NCBI GenBank assembly: GCA_964648705.1
Contig: CAZYOI010000017.1
Coordinates: forward strand, 1 to 12,391
DNA from: CAZDXV01 sp964648705
Lineage (GTDB): Bacteria; Patescibacteriota; Minisyncoccia; Minisyncoccales; GWA2-38-27
DNA: 12,391 bases
Direction: 5' to 3'
The notes under the pieces are model-generated. The model made no database searches, was not told the origin of the DNA, and saw only the letters and a program-made list of their open reading frames with translations. This document shows, piece after piece, positions 11,300-12,391 of this stretch. A program made the translations under genes and the position numbers. Within the stretch, counting starts at the first letter, position 1. Each line of letters starts with the position of its first letter.

Positions 11300-11788
11300 A
11301 TGGCAGAAGAAAAAAAAGAGGAAGCTAAAGCTCAAGAAGAAAAGCCTCAAAAAGAAGAGAAGGAGGAGGCTCCTGAGGAAGAAACTTCAGAAGAGGTAGA
11401 GGTTCCTGAGAAGTTTAAAGATTTTGTGGAGAAGATTGAAAAGATGAGCGTTCTTGATCTGGCAGAGCTTGTTAAGATCTTAGAGAAGAAATTCGGCGTT
11501 TCAGCTTCAGCTCCTGCAGCTCCGGCTCCAGCCGGAGGACAGGAAGGAGGAGAGCAGGCAGAAGAGAAGTCAGAATTTAATATTGTTTTAAGTTCTGTAG
11601 GAGAGAAAAAGATAGAGGTTATCAAAGTAGTGAGGGATATTACCCAGAAAGGGCTGAAAGACGCAAAGGATCTGGTGGATTCTGCAACTTCAGAGCCCCA
11701 GACTATAAAGGAAGGGGTTAAAAAAGAAGAGGCGGAAGAGATGAAAAAGAAATTTGAAGAAGCAGGAGCCAAAGTGGAATTGAAATAG
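11300..11788 (+). CDS. rplL: Ribosomal stalk protein bL12 with acidic N-terminal extension
   Basis: bL12 dimers on the stalk stimulate the translation GTPases. The 162-residue protein is longer than the usual 120-130. The first ~35 residues are a Glu/Lys-rich extension (MAEEKKEEAKAQEEKPQKEE and on). A normal dimerisation domain follows (PEKFKDFVEKIEKMSVLDLA, then ELVKILEKKFGV), with an Ala/Pro/Gly hinge (SAPAAPAPAGGQEGG). The C-terminal domain starts EKSEFNIVLSSVGEKKIEVIKVVR and contains the conserved LKDAKDLVDS and a KKKFEEAGAKVELK end. MSVLDLAELVK would be a normal internal start for the family, but no codon other than this ATG keeps the coupling to rplJ. A strong terminator follows, so rpoB is not in this operon. 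Confidence 0.95.
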   Translation: MAEEKKEEAKAQEEKPQKEEKEEAPEEETSEEVEVPEKFKDFVEKIEKMSVLDLAELVKILEKKFGVSASAPAAPAPAGGQEGGEQAEEKSEFNIVLSSVGEKKIEVIKVVRDITQKGLKDAKDLVDSATSEPQTIKEGVKKEEAEEMKKKFEEAGAKVELK

Positions 11789-11812
11789 GAAATAAGAGAG
11801 AGATACACATAG

Positions 11813-11843
11813 AAAAAAGCAGAGGACTAGCCTCTGCTTTTTT
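11813..11843 (+). terminator. Intrinsic terminator of rplJ-rplL
   Basis: AAAAAA, then GCAGAGG (11819-11825), loop ACTAG, CCTCTGC (11831-11837), then TTTTTT. The A and T flanks make it work in both directions. It closes the operon 24 bases after the rplL stop. Confidence 0.9.
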
Positions 11844-11855
11844 CTTAACCATCTC

Positions 11856-11884
11856 TTGACAAATGTTTTAAAGTTTGCTATTAT
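11856..11884 (+). promoter_or_regulatory. Strong promoter of small RNA candidate 1
   Basis: TTGACA (11856-11861), a 17-base spacer and TATTAT (11879-11884). Initiation is predicted near 11891. Confidence 0.65.
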
Positions 11885-11890
11885 ACAAGA

Positions 11891-12008
11891 TAAAGCATAA
11901 CTTTAAGTTATGCTTTTTAAATGAAGTAGAATAAAAAGAGGTTATACCTGGGCACCTTGTTAGATTGGTTTTTCCTCCCTAATTTGGTGCTCAGATATAA
12001 CCTTTTTT
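11891..12008 (+). ncRNA. Small RNA candidate 1, C-rich loop
   Basis: A ~118-base transcript bounded by a promoter and a terminator, with no open frame of note. A first hairpin AAAGCATAAC/GTTATGCTTT (11892-11901 with 11907-11916) sits at the very 5' end. A second, long hairpin pairs AGGTTATA (11939-11946) with TATAACCT (11996-12003), extended by A/T pairs into the T tract. An inner nine-pair stem CTGGGCACC/GGTGCTCAG (11948-11956 with 11986-11994) holds one G-U pair. The T tract to 12008 makes the outer stem a terminator. The 29-base loop carries TTCCTCCC, complementary to Shine-Dalgarno-type sequences. No known family recognised. Confidence 0.5.
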
Positions 12009-12038
12009 TATATCAAAAAAGCTTTACTCGTTTATCCC

Positions 12039-12078
12039 TTGACAGCCCTCTTGACTTATAATAGGATTACACTATTAT
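12039..12078 (+). promoter_or_regulatory. Tandem overlapping promoters of small RNA candidate 2
   Basis: TTGACA (12039-12044), 17 bases, TAGGAT (12062-12067); and TTGACT (12051-12056), 16 bases, TATTAT (12073-12078). They would start transcription near 12074 and 12085. Confidence 0.55.
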
Positions 12079-12084
12079 AGAATT

Positions 12085-12202
12085 ATAGCATATAAAACCC
12101 ATCTAGAGGAGGAACTAGGTAGATGAATAGTGTTATCTAAGAAACATTTAGCCAAAGAATTTTTCGTCAGAAACTTCTCCGGAAGAGAGAGGTTTTATTT
12201 TT
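12085..12202 (+). ncRNA. Small RNA candidate 2, with masked mini-ORF
   Basis: A ~120-base transcript between tandem promoters and an intrinsic terminator. Hairpin CATCTA (12100-12105) / TAGATG (12120-12125) places the only strong Shine-Dalgarno-like AGGAGG of the window (12107-12112) in its loop. It also buries an ATG (12123-12125) in its stem; that ATG opens a five-codon frame, MNSVI, ending at 12140. It may be a regulatory RNA, a leader peptide unit or simply a short untranslated transcript. No known family recognised. Confidence 0.4.
12171..12202 (+). terminator. Intrinsic terminator of small RNA candidate 2
   Basis: AAACTTCTC (12171-12179), seven-base loop, GAGAGGTTT (12187-12195), one G-U pair, followed by TATTTTT. 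Confidence 0.6.
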
Positions 12203-12219
12203 GAGATTTATCTTTTTTC

Positions 12220-12247
12220 TTGACATTTTGAGAAAGAAGGCTAAATT
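12220..12247 (+). promoter_or_regulatory. Possible promoter near the window end
   Basis: TTGACA (12220-12225), a 16-base spacer and TAAATT (12242-12247). It would give a ~100-base AT-rich leader before the ATG at 12354. Confidence 0.4.
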
Positions 12248-12353
12248 GGAAGTAGAGAGTTGCTATCTTAATAATTTATTTATTAGCTTATAAATCAAGA
12301 CGATTTAGTCAATTGCCTTTAAAATAATAATAAAAAATAATAACAAAAATACT

Positions 12354-12391
12354 ATGCGTAGTTTAATATCTAAAGTTCAAAGTAATATTAA
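12354..12391 (+). CDS. Possible start of a gene cut by the window end
   Basis: An ATG at 12354 opens a frame reading MRSLISKVQSNI that is still open at the last base. It follows a promoter-like sequence. Only 12 codons are visible, no Shine-Dalgarno sequence precedes it, and nothing identifies a product. Confidence 0.25.
   Translation, partial: MRSLISKVQSNI

Noticed and set aside
11347..11808. 153-codon open frame on the minus strand opposite rplL
   Set aside because: The + strand encodes a clear bL12; the reverse frame is a composition artefact of its Glu/Lys/Ala codons.
1..12391. CRISPR array, restriction-modification system or prophage
   Set aside because: No regularly spaced repeats, no cas, methylase, integrase or phage structural genes were found on either strand.

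Overview
The window looks like an AT-rich bacterial chromosome segment. It is most plausibly from a Patescibacteria/CPR lineage (Parcubacteria-like). This is an inference from short, tightly packed informational genes, Lys/Glu-rich proteins with low-complexity tails, weak or absent Shine-Dalgarno sequences, apparently leaderless starts, and no rimM or rplS beside trmD. No taxonomic marker such as 16S rRNA is present, so the assignment stays tentative.

Bases 1-4095 form an RNA-processing and ribosome cluster, all on the + strand: rnhB (5'-truncated by the window), rpmF, nusB, rnc, rpsP with a ~150-residue Lys/Glu tail, khpA and trmD. Between rpsP and khpA lies a ~310 bp gap with a strong promoter and a remnant of an IS200/IS605-family element. 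The remnant has two hairpins with a bulged T and an omega-RNA-like 3' end, but no tnpA or tnpB.

Bases 4129-5361 hold tRNA-Tyr, tRNA-Thr, rpmG (54 codons) and tRNA-Trp. Around them is a decay zone: a damaged minus-strand tRNA that still has promoter-like and terminator-like signals, a DEDDh exonuclease remnant, and a second, partial copy of the rpmG 3' end. The order Tyr-Thr-rpmG-Trp, with rplJ-rplL further on, recalls the ancestral tuf/secE/nusG/rplKAJL region with its middle genes missing.

Bases 5382-5656 encode an unrecognised, highly structured RNA with its own promoter, a 20-bp closing stem, several internal hairpins and an intrinsic terminator. Its predicted 5' end shares a 10-mer with the predicted 5' end of the omega-RNA-like transcript, at the same distance from the -35 box.

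Bases 5658-7812 form a def-pcm-mltG operon joined by ATGA overlaps. A solitary XRE regulator with a probable self-operator follows. Next is a three-gene unit: a DJ-1/PfpI protein, a two-helix membrane protein with a possible GIY-YIG-like domain, and an anchored surface protein with KNH-like and DUF1554-like regions. Bases 10643-11843 hold an L10-leader-controlled rplJ-rplL operon with a terminator. The last ~550 bases carry no recognisable long gene. They hold two promoter/terminator-bounded small-RNA candidates, a further promoter, and what may be the first codons of a gene running off the window.
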